A stretch of 64,000 nt of DNA from Chthoniobacteraceae bacterium (GCA_947476045.1 CANJNZ010000006.1:1-64000), one strand, 5' to 3'. Counted from the first letter of the stretch, positions 17,401 through 29,400 are shown. Translations and numbers: made by a program. Notes: generated by a model not told the origin, from the sequence alone.

Positions 17401-17778
17401 GACGCCACCCGTGGAAGGGACTGCGCGCGTCGCATAGAGGGTCTTTGCGGGGTCGCCGCCAGCGCCGGAAATGCCGGAGGTGCCGGTAATACCCCAGACA
17501 ACGTGTCCATCCGTCCAAGAATTGCCGAATTGAGCTTTGAGGTCTGTTTCGGTAGCTGAGGTTCCGGCGACCACGTCGACGGTTCCGGAGATGGACCTGT
17601 AAGTAGAAGCCTGGCCGAGGTTGACCACGACGTTCTTGGTGGAGCCGGTGCCTGATGGTGCGCGGAAGCCGAGCAGCAAATCGCCAGTTGAATAGTTCGC
17701 CGCGTATGCAGCCTGTCCGACGAGGGTCACGGCGACTATTGCCGCGAGTGATTTAGTCAAAATGTTGTTGTTTTTCAT
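14437..17778 (-). CDS. Large exported protein: novel N-terminal domain, HYR-like region, NxxGxxAF-type repeats
   Basis: A 1113-residue secreted protein. Residues 1-27 are a signal peptide ending AYA. Residues 28-250 carry the same domain as the protein at 9780-12905 (LLLGFRA, VVNLGQAS, TGTSG, KTLYATR, SQGVTTSK, FQPGG, NNGISFASFNP). Residues 255-600 are beta-sandwich-like with recurring DAQSH/DLFNN/DAANN-T-T motifs, like HYR-type Ig domains. The last 500 residues have repeats of the form PAINDAGQVAFLA, VINESGKVAFLA and LALSDNGPIIYA, characteristic of the 'NxxGxxAF' tandem-repeat proteins. The end (NFNNNRQVIYSAKF...) is closely matched by a gene fragment at 43267-43440. It is probably a cell-surface or matrix protein. 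Confidence 0.8.
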   Translation of the reverse strand: MKNNNILTKSLAAIVAVTLVGQAAYAANYSTGDLLLGFRAPSGTGSTKNVVVNLGQASTYRSISGTVDVVAGTSATETDLKAQFGNSWTDGHVVWGITGTSGISGAGGDPAKTLYATRAVPSTGGVATGHPTAWTRQSPTSQGVTTSKLGSFATGYQTYTLSSNGGAIENKADVNSYGSFQPGGTPVGNNNGISFASFNPSTESTFDGTFSAVELFRMTPGSGAGQYVGTFTLNTDGTLSFTAPAKASKVSAQFTNTPSSNSVTVQFTLPAGVASGSLKLEFVDANGTVRNLQLAGASETAGAHTITFDPTNPTANTEIVSGSLPEGKYDVSVRFTDADGHVISSQVTKGQTIVDSAAPTVGTTRLAGKIIDVNATLPDLRGFLDISDASAVTTVQTPAIGTALTALDENYSVTFTCTDAQSHVTNVTGVTVKVRDISAPVLNVASVPATGYDSITVLPDQTSLVGVADFSTFGPVTQLPAPGTLLPPGPATLTFSCQDLFNNARTATKSITVGDKTPPVVNAAGVSTTGYSSTTPLGDLRSQLVITDFSNPVTTTQNPPVGYFPAVGQTLTFTSTDAANNTTVTNIPLTVTAGTLQTTLLISAAATTGDAVPGAGTTAGIAANSKFTSFGAPAINDAGQVAFLASWSSPAVAANGAQPAIAAKTGKGIFAGPANSPTLVAYVGGPCTITGAVIGTVFDPVINESGKVAFLATLINLGTTTATTTPVSTANDLVVLTNAFTGGALTIAAREASSPALSDFAIISVISNISLQGSNLLYTATLKTGTGAAVTAVNDKAAFMNSNGTLTKVIREGEDSLPGLAGLSPVASFTLLTPVTGSPAQTRGHAGNAVTLQAKLVDGSVSLLDSVAGTLTPFKKTGATVGGVSSIAAATFNSFGASVAADGADEVVNATLNPSGLFVTAANNIGIFKGQGSLLQPIARLGDSIGGGVMNAFGEPLVANGSVAYPGSFKIGTVANAGIFWKTATGSVSKLTSVVDEVPGAPNIANRFKAFTSLALSDNGPIIYAQLKTDAFGISATNDYGIWAVDSQGRLTKLVQEGDVVSGKTVVSLTFLNAVTGSNGVTRNFNNNRQVIYSAKFIDAGIPSTGIITQTIP

Positions 17779-17868
17779 GGTGTTGTTATTGAGTGGTTGT
17801 TGGTTATTTTTGTAGGTGTCTTAGTTTAGATTTGTGGTTTTTTGTGATTCTTTGGGCGTATGTCGGTT

Positions 17869-17880
17869 GGAATTAATTCC
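17869..17880. promoter_or_regulatory. Perfect 12-bp palindrome GGAATTAATTCC
   Basis: The sequence is a perfect dyad in the divergent promoter region about 90 bases upstream of the leftward gene. It could be a regulator-binding site; no regulator can be named. Confidence 0.3.
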
Positions 17881-17986
17881 GACCCCCTTCCTACAAATCT
17901 CCCCACGATCCAGCAACCGCTTTACTGTAAAGGTTAGGTGTCCCCCGTGTTTCGAATATGCCACCAATGTGACGATGTGCGCATGG

Positions 17987-18001
17987 GTGTGTATTACACA
18001 C
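17987..18001. promoter_or_regulatory. Palindrome GTGTGTA-T-TACACAC
   Basis: Two 7-base arms are exact reverse complements around one central base, within the divergent promoter region and about 220 bases before the rightward gene. It has the shape of a dimeric repressor or activator site. The regulator is unknown. Confidence 0.35.
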
Positions 18002-18220
18002 TGCTTTTGCGGCTTTCAGGTGCGTATTATGTTACAATAATTGGTCGCCGCTAATTGTGGCACTGTTCCTGTAATGGCTTCGAGAACCGTATATTGTTTT
18101 AAAAGAACAGCGTGATTTAAAAAACGATAACTCGGGTGGGAATGGGCAAAAAGTGAGGCGGTGTTTTTATGCATTGAAAGATCTCGCCTGCGCGAAGCTT
18201 CCGCGCTCTTTTGCCGAGGG

Positions 18221-20383
18221 ATGGAAGAAAAAAAATCCAATAAACGCATTTCGATTTTGCTTTGCCTGCTGCTCGTCGGAATGGTCGTGTTTACCTTCGG
18301 TGAAGGTGGCTGGTTCGAGTTCAATCATTACGATGATCCTCAATGGATTTCCGAAAATTCCAAGGTGCAGGCGGGATTAAGCAGGGAGGGAGTGCATTAT
18401 GCATTCAACTCGAATATCCTTGGACATTGGGCACCGCTGACCGTGCTCAGCCACATGGCGGCCTGTCAGGCATTTGGCACAGGGGCCGGGGCGCATCATC
18501 TCGTCAATGTAGGGCTGCACGCCGTGGGCGCTGTGCTTCTTTTCTTATGTCTGTGGAAATTGACCGGGGCGATGTGGAGAAGCGTGGTGGTCGCTGCATT
18601 TTTTGCGGTGCATCCGCTGCGGGCTGAATCGGTGATGTGGATTACCGAGCGCAAGGACGTGCTGAGTGGTATTTTCTTTTTTTTTACCGTCCTTGCTTAT
18701 GCAGGGTGGGCACGCCGGGGAGGCGCGTTGCGCTACATACTGGTGCTCACGCTCTTCGTTTGCGGTCTGATGTCAAAATCGATGCTGGTGACTTTGCCAT
18801 GCGTATTGGTGCTACTGGACTTCTGGCCGCTTGGCCGGATCACAAGCAGGATCGGCGCTGTGAGGTGTATCGCTGAGAAGCTGCCGATGTTTGCGCTCGT
18901 TGCAGTCATGTCGATTCTTCAAATCCGATTTGTGGAAACGTTTTTGACGCCGGTGAGCCAGCTCGGCTGGTCTGCGCGCATTGGAAACGCTGTCGTCTCC
19001 TACGCTATTTATCTGGGGCAGCTTTTTTGGGCGGATGATCTGGCGGCGTTTTATCCCCACCCCGGTGTGCCCCCGATGTGGCAAATAATCGTGAGCGCTG
19101 TTGCCCTCCTGACAATCAGTGGGATCGTTTTCCGCCATGGCGGGACACACCGCTATTTGTGCGTGGGCTGGCTGTGGTTCCTCGGTATGCTTTTTCCGGT
19201 GATTGGGCTGATACAGCCGGGTGAGATCGCACGGACAGATCGTTATACCTACCTACCGCAGCTCGGGCTACTCATCATGGTGATATGGGGACTGGCCGAT
19301 CTGACCCGTAGCTGGCAAAGACGCAGATTGTTGCTTTCCGGCGCGGCATCTATCGCTCTTTTAACTGCAATCATCACGACGCGGAAGCAGGCTGCGACGT
19401 GGCGGAACGACGATACCATGTGGTCACACGCGCTAGCCGTGACGAAGGACAACCACATCGCACACAATGGCCTCGGCTGCGTCGAACTGCAAAAAAAGAA
19501 TTACCCTGCGGCCATCGCTCATTTTAGCGAAGCGGCAAGAATTCAGCCCAGATACTGGCGGGCACATGCCAACCTCGGCGCTGCATTTCTTGAGGCAGGG
19601 GATACACAACGCGCGATTCAAGAGGCCGATATCGCGTTGCGCATGAATACGGGGGAAACTGCCATGGAGTTCGGGCGGAGATTCAAGTCGGCAGGGCTTT
19701 TGCCTGCAGCCGCCCTTTGTTTTCAGAAAGCGCTCGAGGCCCACCCCAGGGACGAGGAAGCGGAGCTGGAACTGGCCTTTGTGCGGGCAAAGAGCGGGAC
19801 TCTCGAGGAGGCTGTGCAGTCCTATCAATCCGTTCTAAAGCGACATCCCGACAAGCTCCAGGCTCTCATTGAACTGGGCCAGCTTTTCACTCGAATGGGC
19901 CGCATTGACGAAGCAGTTCCGCTCTATGAGCAAGCACTCGCGCAAAAATCAGACGATGCTATCGTATTGAGCGCATTGGCCACGGCACGTCTCAAGCAGG
20001 GCCACTCTTCCACAGCTGTTGGTCTTTATCGCAGGGCGCTGAAAAGCAAACCCGACCTTGCCGATGCTCAGGCAAACCTTGCGTGGTTGCTCGCCACTTC
20101 CGTGGACGATTCCCTTCGCAACGGAAAGGAGGCCAAGGAATGGGCACGCCGTGCGAATGATGGCGCAGGTGGTTCCAATCCATCTATCCTCCGCATTCTC
20201 GCCGCCTCGCACGCGGAAGCAGGCGAATATGTCGAGGCCGTGGCCACCATCGAAAAAGCATTGGCCATCGCCAGACCGATGGGCGATGCAAACCTCATTG
20301 GCCGTCTCGGCGTGCAAAAGGAACTTTACCTTTCCAACAAGCCCCTCCGTGTGCCAATCCAGCCTGCCGTCACCAATCACTGA
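18221..20383 (+). CDS. Multi-pass membrane GT-C-like protein with C-terminal TPRs
   Basis: A 720-residue protein. I start at MEEKKSNKR, which follows a GAGGG sequence and precedes the first membrane helix. Residues 1-400 have about ten hydrophobic segments. The first periplasmic loop carries HYDDPQW, with the acidic pair usual in GT-C (PMT/ArnT-like and TMTC-like) glycosyltransferases, and HPLRAESVMWITERKDVL (about residues 128-145) is a hallmark of this family. Residues 420-700 hold TPR motifs (for example NHIAHNGLGCVELQKKNY and DAIVLSALATARLKQG). Such proteins are presumed to transfer lipid-linked sugars to exported proteins. It is convergent with the giant adhesin gene, whose stop codon is 21 bases away. 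Confidence 0.82.
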   Translation: MEEKKSNKRISILLCLLLVGMVVFTFGEGGWFEFNHYDDPQWISENSKVQAGLSREGVHYAFNSNILGHWAPLTVLSHMAACQAFGTGAGAHHLVNVGLHAVGAVLLFLCLWKLTGAMWRSVVVAAFFAVHPLRAESVMWITERKDVLSGIFFFFTVLAYAGWARRGGALRYILVLTLFVCGLMSKSMLVTLPCVLVLLDFWPLGRITSRIGAVRCIAEKLPMFALVAVMSILQIRFVETFLTPVSQLGWSARIGNAVVSYAIYLGQLFWADDLAAFYPHPGVPPMWQIIVSAVALLTISGIVFRHGGTHRYLCVGWLWFLGMLFPVIGLIQPGEIARTDRYTYLPQLGLLIMVIWGLADLTRSWQRRRLLLSGAASIALLTAIITTRKQAATWRNDDTMWSHALAVTKDNHIAHNGLGCVELQKKNYPAAIAHFSEAARIQPRYWRAHANLGAAFLEAGDTQRAIQEADIALRMNTGETAMEFGRRFKSAGLLPAAALCFQKALEAHPRDEEAELELAFVRAKSGTLEEAVQSYQSVLKRHPDKLQALIELGQLFTRMGRIDEAVPLYEQALAQKSDDAIVLSALATARLKQGHSSTAVGLYRRALKSKPDLADAQANLAWLLATSVDDSLRNGKEAKEWARRANDGAGGSNPSILRILAASHAEAGEYVEAVATIEKALAIARPMGDANLIGRLGVQKELYLSNKPLRVPIQPAVTNH

Positions 20384-20404
20384 AAGCAGAGGGCGACATC
20401 CGCA

Positions 20405-23400
20405 CTACAAAGTGCCCGCCGAGCTTCCGCTGTCGTCGCCGCCGCCGTAGCCGAGGACTTCCACAACGATGATGGATGGAACCTCAGGTGGCGGCGCAGG
20501 ATGATTCTCTTCACGTTTCGGACCCGCGTCTGTCGTGCCTGCAGCACCTGACGTAGGTGCTGGTGGCGGAGGAGGAGCAGAAACGGGCGCCGCCGAGACA
20601 CTCGGTGCCGCCGGCGTGCCTGCGCTGCTGCCAGCGACTTGGATGTTGCTGGTGTTCAACACGGAATTTGCAGCGATGTTCAAGTTGCCAGACACACGGA
20701 TGCCGGCGTCGCCCGCGTCAATCGTTCCTGCGGGAGCAATAAGATCCACATCGCCGGGTTTGACGCCTGCAACAGTCGCCAGAACGCCAATACCGCCACC
20801 GGTGGCAAGACCGGCCAGATCGGTCTGGACATCGGCGCTCTGCGGATCGATCACGACGCGTGTCGGCGGGGCTGATTGCACGGTCTTCGATGCAGCGCCC
20901 GCGGCAATGTCGCCCTTGGATGACCAGATGATTTCGTTCCCGCCACGCAGAGTAAAAATACGTGATGTGCCCACGGTCACGCTCTGGTCCGTGAAGATGG
21001 AAATATTGCCTCCCGATTCAGTAAGAATACCCTGATCCTGCGCCTGTGCGCCCGTGGCATTGAAACCAACAACAAGCCCGCCACCGGGAGCGATAAGGCT
21101 GATGTCGCCACCGCTCTTCGTCTTGATTTCGCGCGAAGTGAGCGAGATGTCGCCCTTCCATTTAGTCTTCGTGGGGAAGAGTGCGTCAATGGCTGAGTAA
21201 CCCGAATCGTAGTTGCCCTTTGTGGAGAAGTCGCGCCCGGCATCGCGCAGCACACGATAGAATATATCCAGCGCGAGGCCTGCCTGTTTTTCCGAGGGCA
21301 GCTTTGTGAACACGTCAGTGGTTCCGGTGTTTTTCGTATCAATTTCGGCGAGGTAGCGATTGATCGTATCAGGCGTGAGCACCTGCTCGGTGAACGTGGT
21401 GAAATCAAGGGCGCTGTTGGCCAGGTCGGTCGGGCCCCCGATTCCCGCGGCGGCGATGATTCCAGCACCATCGAATGGCAGGAATGGATTGCGTGAATTT
21501 CCGATGCTGTAAAGGCCGAGATTAGTGTCGGCGGGCGCGCCCGGATTTCTGCCCACGCCGAGATCGAGATCGCGACCTGCGAGCACTTGAAGCATACCGG
21601 GACCGCTGATTTGCAGGTCCCCTGATTGTGCAGCGACTCCAAAGTTGAGCGCGTTGCCTTCCGTGCGTGCGGTAACAAGCAGCGGAGAATTTGGATTGAA
21701 GGCGACGATGTCGCGTCCGCTTGCAACTACGCTGATGTCGTCCTCGGCGATGTTTTGAATATACAGCCCGATGTCGGTGATGTCGTGACCTGCAAGAATG
21801 CGGGCTGACTTTGATGAAAACAGGGTAAGCCCTGATACGTCGCCGCCTGCGTAAAGGTGGACGGGATCGGTGTCACCGGAGTGGAGAACCCCCGGTGCGT
21901 GGAGAGCCTGTTTGTTCTGCACCGAGCCCTGCGCGCCCAGCGTTGATCCTGATTCGTTGTAAAGCTTATCCACGAATTTCAGGAACTGAATATCGGTGGT
22001 GTTCGCAAAGCGGCTTTCTACGCCAGCAATCGTCTGATAGCCATAGGGAGCACCAATTCCCGGCATGGATGCGGGGTTTGAATCGGAAAGATTGATTTGA
22101 GAAGGGCCCCACACTTTCACGTCCGAGCCATTGATGTTGTTAATGCCGTTGATTTGAAGTCCGTTAATCGATCCCGCGGCGGCGAGATCCACGGTGCCCC
22201 TAGGTGAAGCCGACAAAGTGAGGTCGCCGACGAGATTAATGTCGCCTGAAAACGCCGTGGTTCGCAGCGTGGGAGGTCTCAATGATGTAGCCGCAGCAAA
22301 TGGAGCCATCTTGTCTTCGACGGTGCGCAGCCATGGCTGGTAATAGGCTGCTGTCGGCGTTGCGGTGGACGTGCCCGAGGCCGAGAGCAAAAGCACGTTT
22401 TGCAACCATGCATCTAACAATGGCGTGGAAGAGCCTGCCTGACTGCCTGTGTTTGGCATCGTGGCACTGCTGCGGAAAGTCACATCTCCTGTAAGCGAGG
22501 CGACGCTCACAGAACTGTCCGCAGAGTAGGTGGAAAAATAAGTCTTATACCAGTAGGTGTTGCTGTAACCCTGCGGGAGCAGGAACGCATTCGCCATAGG
22601 ACCCAGTAGCAGGTCTCCACGCGCCTCCACGTCGAAGCTGCTCTTGCCCGCGAACAGCGTCGTGGGAAGCCATGTTTCAGCAGCATAGGGGGCCTCTCTT
22701 GCGATATTGGTCAGTGAGGGCGAGCGCGTAGCGTTAGTGTGGATGCTGAATCCTGCATCGAGTGTGCCGGTGCCGCGCTCGACGTAATACACACCGCCGT
22801 CAATATCGTGGCCAGCGCTTACGATGAGGTCGCCGCCGCCAAGTTCAACAAGTCCCGCGGCATTGGGCACCCCCTTCGGCATTCTTGCGTTGGTCGGAAT
22901 CACGGCATCCACGTTGCTCACATTGTTGCCGGCGATCATGGTCACATTACCGCCGCCGAGTGCGCCTACGCTTTGAAAGAAGTTGCTGAAGTTAACCCAC
23001 CATGTTGTGGATGCAACTTCGCCAAACTTGGAAACACCGAACTGGCCTGTCACCGGATCCACGTAGCCGCGGCGATAGAGCCAGTTTGACGGCAACTCCC
23101 GTTGCGAATCGGGCACCAGCAAATTGGCTGAATTGCGCGTGTAGTGTGCAATGTCGCCCTGGGCGGAAATCGTCACGTTGCCGCCTCCGAGTGTGTATTG
23201 CACGGCATAGGGCGAACGATCCTGAATGGCACCAAGCGCGCCAAGCGGCGAGCCCAGCAAATTGGTGGAGGGTGTATCAAATGTGCCGCCAAGTGTGGGT
23301 TCCGCCACCTGGGTGCCGGCGGTGTAGATGCTCGCGAAAACGTTCAGGAATTGCACGTCCCGCCCGGCTGCAACTTCAATGTCGCCGGTTCCTGTGCGAA

Positions 23401-26400
23401 TCACCTGATAACGCCCGGCAATCACCTTGCTGGCCAAAGCGTTGGGTCCCGGTGTGAACGAGGCATTTGCGCCGCCATTCACTCCAAGCAGTAGCGATCC
23501 CGAGTTATTGCCAAGATTTGCGAGGGGCGCCACCTGTCGGAAATCCGCCGCCCCGAAATCTGCGCCTGCCGCGAGACGATACGACCATGACTGCGTGCCC
23601 GCAGCGAGCAGTTGTGCCTCCCACAATGGCTTCACGCCGGGAATATTTGTGTCGATGGGCGGCGCCCCGAATCCGTCGCTGAGGCTTCCGTTGAAAACGA
23701 GATTCCCCGCCGCACGCAATGTCAGGATGCCCGGCTCGCTGCTCGTCGGACCGAAACGGAACGCGCCGAGTGTGGAGTTTGCCAGATCCCAATCGGCGCT
23801 CAATGTGAGGTTGCCAGTGCGATTGATAATTTCAGCACCGGGCCTGATGTGGAGCACGGACGAGAGGTCTGAGTTGTTTGCAAGCAGTTGTCCCTCAATC
23901 GTGGTGGCGTTGTTTCCAAAAGTGATGCCGCTCGACCTCACGTTGCCCTGCACAGTGCTCGATAGTGCTCCACCGCTCGATGTGAGGTCGAAAATTCTGT
24001 ATCCCTCCACGACGATGCTCGATGCGCCATTAATAGTGCCGTTGACTGGGGCCAATGCGAGGTTAGCCCCCCCTGAGGTTTGCGGTGCGCGTAAATGCAG
24101 CGTGCCCGTGGATTGCCCCAGCCCCGCGACTGCCGCAACCGTGAGATCAATCTTCGAGCCGGACTGGATGTCGAGAATGGCCGCGCTATTGATGTTCCCG
24201 TTGATTTGCGAGCCAGCTTCGAGCGAAACAGTTCCACCTTTGCCTGCGTTGTCAAAACTCTGCGCTGCGACCGAGAGCATCGCTGTCGGCGAGAGTGTGA
24301 CGCTTCCACCAGCGATAAGATTGATAACGCCACCTCGCTCGCCCGATGCATCCACATTACCGGTTACCGTGATGGAACCTGTGTCGGCGGAAATGTTGAA
24401 ACGATGGGCCTTTGCCGCACCGTCGAAGAGCACATCGCCGGAGCGCACGCGGAAACTGCGCGTGTCTGTAAACGAAGCGGCATCGAGAACGGAATTGAGC
24501 GAGACAAGACTCGGCGACTCACCGACATCAATCGAGAAAGAGCCGCCCCTAACTCCCTTGGCAAACATCGTGCCTGCGAGAGTAAAATCACCGTGCGGCG
24601 TGACGACAGAGACGCTGCCGGCATTTCCACCGCCCGCTTCCGCTGCGACTCGCAGAGTGCTGTCCGCCAGGAAGCTCACGGAGCCATTATCAGCGAGCAG
24701 ATTGATTTTTCCACCATCGGTGTATTTCACGAGGTCAAAAAATGTTTGCACCTTTCCACCGACATCAAGCCGCCCGCCGATGCTCACATCCCCGCTCGTG
24801 GCGTGAAGCGTCAGCACTCCGCTTGGCAGCATTATGTCACTATTCTCGATGATGCTTGTGCCCTTCAAAGTCAGGCTCGCACCAAGTCCCGCAGTCTTTG
24901 GCGTGGTCGCGCCGCCTGTTGGTGTTTCAAATGTTAGCGAGCCACCGGCAACGATGGACTGCGTTGCAGAGCGAGCCGCAGTGATGAACGGGGTGTTGGC
25001 GACAATGTCACGCTGCGCGGTAAGCCCGCCCACTCCGCTGATGACCATGCCGGATGAGGCGTCGAGTTCCAGCGTGGTGAACTGGTCCACTTTGAGCTGG
25101 TTTTCACCGAGACGAATGGAGCCGGCATGAAATGCGAGTTTTCCAGATGGAGCCACGATAGGGCCGGGCGCACTGCCGTTTGGTGAGTTATCGAGGAGGA
25201 TGTTGGATGCGAAAATATCCAGCGTGCCTCCTCCATTGTTGAAGCCGCGAATTTCGGCTGCATGCAAAGTCAAACTACCATCTGTGCTGAATCGTCCAGC
25301 GCCGTAGAAGTCGAGTGATGTGTAGCTGAGCAAGGAAAGCACTTTTGAGCCTTGGAGCCCCTTGAGTGTCTCGCCTGCGAGCACCAAGCCTGTTGTCGGC
25401 TGGAGAGTTCCCGGATTGTCGAACTGGATGCTGATTTGACCGCTGTTCAAAGCGATGGATGTGCCGGTGAGTGTCGCGCTCGGATCGAGCGATGTCGCGT
25501 AGGTGGAATCCAGCGTGATGCTGGCACCCGAGATATTCGCGCCTGCGCCAATGGTCATTTTCGGAACTGTCGAATTTCCCAGACCGCTTCTCACGATGCG
25601 CGCCGACGGATCGCTCGATACGCGCAACAGCGTTCCATCACCGCTGCCTGCCACTTTTGCATCACCCAGCAGCAGCGTGTCCGCACGACCTCCGAGTCGG
25701 CCAATTTGCTGAATCTCGGCGCCGGGGGCGAGCGTAAGATTATTTTTTGCAACGAGAATGATTTCTGGTCCGCTGAGCGGAGTGCCGGCGTTGTCCAGTG
25801 TCACGTTTTCGGATTTGACATTGATTGTCGTCCCGTCCGCGCCTTCCTTGCGGGTGCCCCCGATGAGCAGGCTCTCCGCGCCAAATTTACTGAGCTGCGC
25901 AGCATTCAAATTCAGCGTGCCTGCACCTCCGCCGCTTCCCGTTGAACTGATCACGATATCCACCGGGCTGCTGATATCCACCAACCCGCCACGTCCGTGT
26001 CCCATACCCTGGGCGGAGACGGAGCCCTGCAATACCATTGCCGTGCTTGCCTGGAAAACAAGGTGGCCCGCGTCAGTCGGCAGACGTGGAACCGTGGTCT
26101 CATTCTGTATCGCGCCAGTGCGCAGGAAATCATTGGCCTGAACCTGATCGTATTCCGAGCGGTTGCGGACAACTTCCGAGGGCGCGACTTCAAATCGTGC
26201 AACCAATGCCTGGACCGTGCGTTCGGTATTGAGGTCGTTGAAACGGTAGCCGGAAACGAGGCTTGAACCTTCAGCCAATGTAACGGTGCCGTAGGGAGTC
26301 CCGCTTTGCGGCGTGACGAGAAATGCGCCCGGCATCAGTGCATAGCGCGCAGGCAGCAGCGTGTAATCTCCCTCAGGCAATCCGTCGCTCGCACCGAGAT

Positions 26401-29400
26401 GCACTCGGTCGCCGATCTTCAGGCTGCTGTTCAAATAACCCGCATCCCCGCCCAGGTTTGTTGCGTTTGAGCTGGGGTTGAAAGGCGCGAACGGCGTGTA
26501 ATTGGAATCGTAATTTGGGATGACCGCAAAGCTTGTTGAGGACGCAAGAATGTCCTTGCTGCCGCCATTGCCGGCGACCCAGCGATAGGCATAGAGGTCG
26601 CCTCCACCCCGTAGATCAATTGAAGAACCCGGTTGTGTGGCGATTCTTGCCGCCGAGAGGTTCACGTTTTTTCCTGCAACGCCACCAGCGGTGATGTCCA
26701 GTCCAGCAGGGTCAATCCACGCTGTGCCGTTCAGTATGATACCATACGGGATGAGCAACTCACCACCGTCCTGCGGGCCATAGGCTGCCACGGATGTGAC
26801 GCTGCGCGAAGTGAGGGTGAGTTGCCTTGTCGTCGCCACGGTCATGCCGGAAACTGGATCGACAGGACCTGTGCCACTGCCATCCCACCCAAGATTAATC
26901 TGGCCGATCGGTGCACGCAGGATGCCATCCTGTTTTATGGTCGAACCATAAATGTTCAGACTGCCGCCTGCCGATAGCGGAAGCTGACGACTGCCTGACG
27001 CAATGAGGGTCACCGAGCCACCGTTGGTGGTGTCGCCTGTTTTGTAATCCGCAGCCGTAATCGTGAAACTCACGGCCGTGGGCGGGTAAATTTGTGCCGC
27101 ACGCATCACGATGTCACCCGCGACACTGAGTGCCCCATCGCCACGGATGTCACCGCCATCCGCAAAAAAGTTTGCCCTGCCTATGCCTTGTAACGAAAGA
27201 CTTCCGATATCGATGAGGGTTGCCTTCACCGTGAGGCTGCCCTTTCCGAAAGTTGGATCGATATAGAAGGGGCGCCCCTCAAACAGGAAGGGGCTTTGCC
27301 GGTCTTGTGGCAGTGCCGGCGGTAGGAAAGGAGTGCCGAGGGTGACGTAAGCTGCGCTGAGATTCACTGCGCTGTCTCCGTAGATAACACCGCCATCCGC
27401 CACGGCGAGTGTGCGCCGCGCATTTATCGAGACAGGCCCTGTGAATTGCACGGTTCCCTTAAGTGCCAGAGAGTCAAATCCTCCCCCGGCGAAGCGATCG
27501 ACCGCGAAATAACCAGTGCCGAAAATCGGGTCACCCTTGGCATCCCGCACTGCGTGACCAATTGCTGTCTGCCCCGCAGCATAAAAACTGACGGGAATGG
27601 TTGCGCCGCTTTGCTTGACCTGCATCGTCACTTCAAGAGGGCTGAGCAGGGTGCTCGTGCCCACTGGAGTAAACCGGCCTGACGAAATTACCAGACTTCC
27701 GCCAAGCGCCGTCGGGCCGCCCGCCGCGCCACGCAGTGTCGCATCCGTGAGAAGTTCCTGTGTCCCGCGCAACGTGATGGTGCCTGCGTCGCTATCAACC
27801 CGCGTGGGGACGAAGCGCGAGGCGTATAGCGACGAGTTTATTCCGCTGTTCACGGGTGTCTGAGACGAAGCCATGGACAGCCCGGTTTCCGGCGCCACGG
27901 CAGGAGCAAGGTCGAGTATCGCACTGGCGCCGGATACGTCGAGCACGGCACCTTTTTCCGCGACGATGTTTCCAGACACGCTGATGCTGCCGCCGGGAAG
28001 AACGGAGCCCGTTCGCGCCCCGAAAATATTCGGCGTATATACCGTCGTGCCCGCCGTGGAGAGGAGGCTTTGCGGCCCGAGATTTACCGTTGGTAGCGCA
28101 AACGGAGAAGGGGAAAGTGCCGGGAAATTTCTGCCGCCGGAAATTGAGATGGAGCCGCCGGGCGCGATGACAGAACCGAGCACAGCCGCAGTATCTCCGG
28201 AAATGTTCACACTGGCCTTTGGATCCGTTTGAATGGAGGAGCCTTTGCCCATCATGAAGTCGCCGCGCACGACCAAATCCAACGGGCTTCCCTTGAATGG
28301 ATCCCTCACACCGACTGCGTTGAATGCGAGGCTGACAGGCGTGCGGAGCGCCTGCGGCAGGACCATCGGAATGAGTTTGATCCCGCCACCCGTCGGAGCG
28401 TGGGCTTCAGCGATGTAATTTTGTGCAACGGGCTCTATCACAGTGCCGGGTGCTATCAACACTCCGGGAATATATTCATTGGGATCGGCTGTCGGCATTC
28501 CAAGGCCGCTGAGTGAGAAACTACCAAAGCCGCCCTGATTAAAGAAATCGGGAGTCAGTAGCAGGGTGTCCGGATTGTCCGTCCTGCCGCCGATCTGAAT
28601 CGCCGGCGCGAGGATCGAAAGCGAACCGCCTTTCGCGCCGGAAAATCCTTTCAGTGTGGAGCCGAGCTTTAGCGTGCCCCCTATAACGGATGCAATATTC
28701 GCATCCTGCCCTGCTTTGATGGTGATGCTGCCGCCATTGCCAAAAGTGCGTTTTCCGGTCGGGCTCAAAACAACGCCACCACTCGCATCCATCTCGCTGC
28801 CCGACGCCAAATCCGCGCTATATCCACTCACAGTGATGCTGCCGCCATCCACTACAAGAGGAAGAGTGAGCGCAGTCGGCGAGGTAATCCGATCATCCAC
28901 AATCAACCCCGCCGCGCTCAACGATGCCATCGCGCCGAGTGTGAAACGACCGCGGGCCTGGTCTGGCGATGGCGTTTTGGCCTCGCCGCCCGGAAGCGAA
29001 TTTAATTTTGAGAATGTGTTGGCTGAAACTTGAAAAGCCGAAAGGCTGATGCTGCCGCCGGGAACGGAAATATTTCCTTCAATGTCGACGTTCGCCCCTT
29101 TGAGCGAGACCGTTCCCTTCGCGAATGCGTTCATCATCACTCCGGCTGGCACTGAAATGTCGCCGTCGCTATTGTCCACGATGAGTGTTCCGAATCCATA
29201 CGCGCCGACCAGATCAGGTGAGAGAACGACGTTTTTCAATCGCTCCTGCTTCAGTGCCTGCGGTTCTCCGGCGTCGTTCAGCGAAAACGGACCGACTGGC
29301 GTCAGATTCGCGTTGCTTTGAAAAACAATATCAGGGGGGGTGGGTGAATAATAAGGCAGCGTTACAATTGATGGATCCTGCGCCTGAAATGTGAGGGAGA

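Larger units (their letters stand above)
17779..18220. other. Divergent promoter region
   Basis: This is 442 bases of AT-rich DNA between the NxxGxxAF gene (read left) and the GT-C/TPR gene (read right). No gene is supported; short frames here have no motif. It contains two perfect palindromes (17869-17880 and 17987-18001), listed separately, that may be regulator sites. Confidence 0.5.

Noticed and set aside
23427-24806. A 459-codon plus-strand open frame inside the giant adhesin gene
   Set aside because: Long antisense frames are common opposite repetitive, biased coding DNA. The translation shows no motif, signal or ribosome site.
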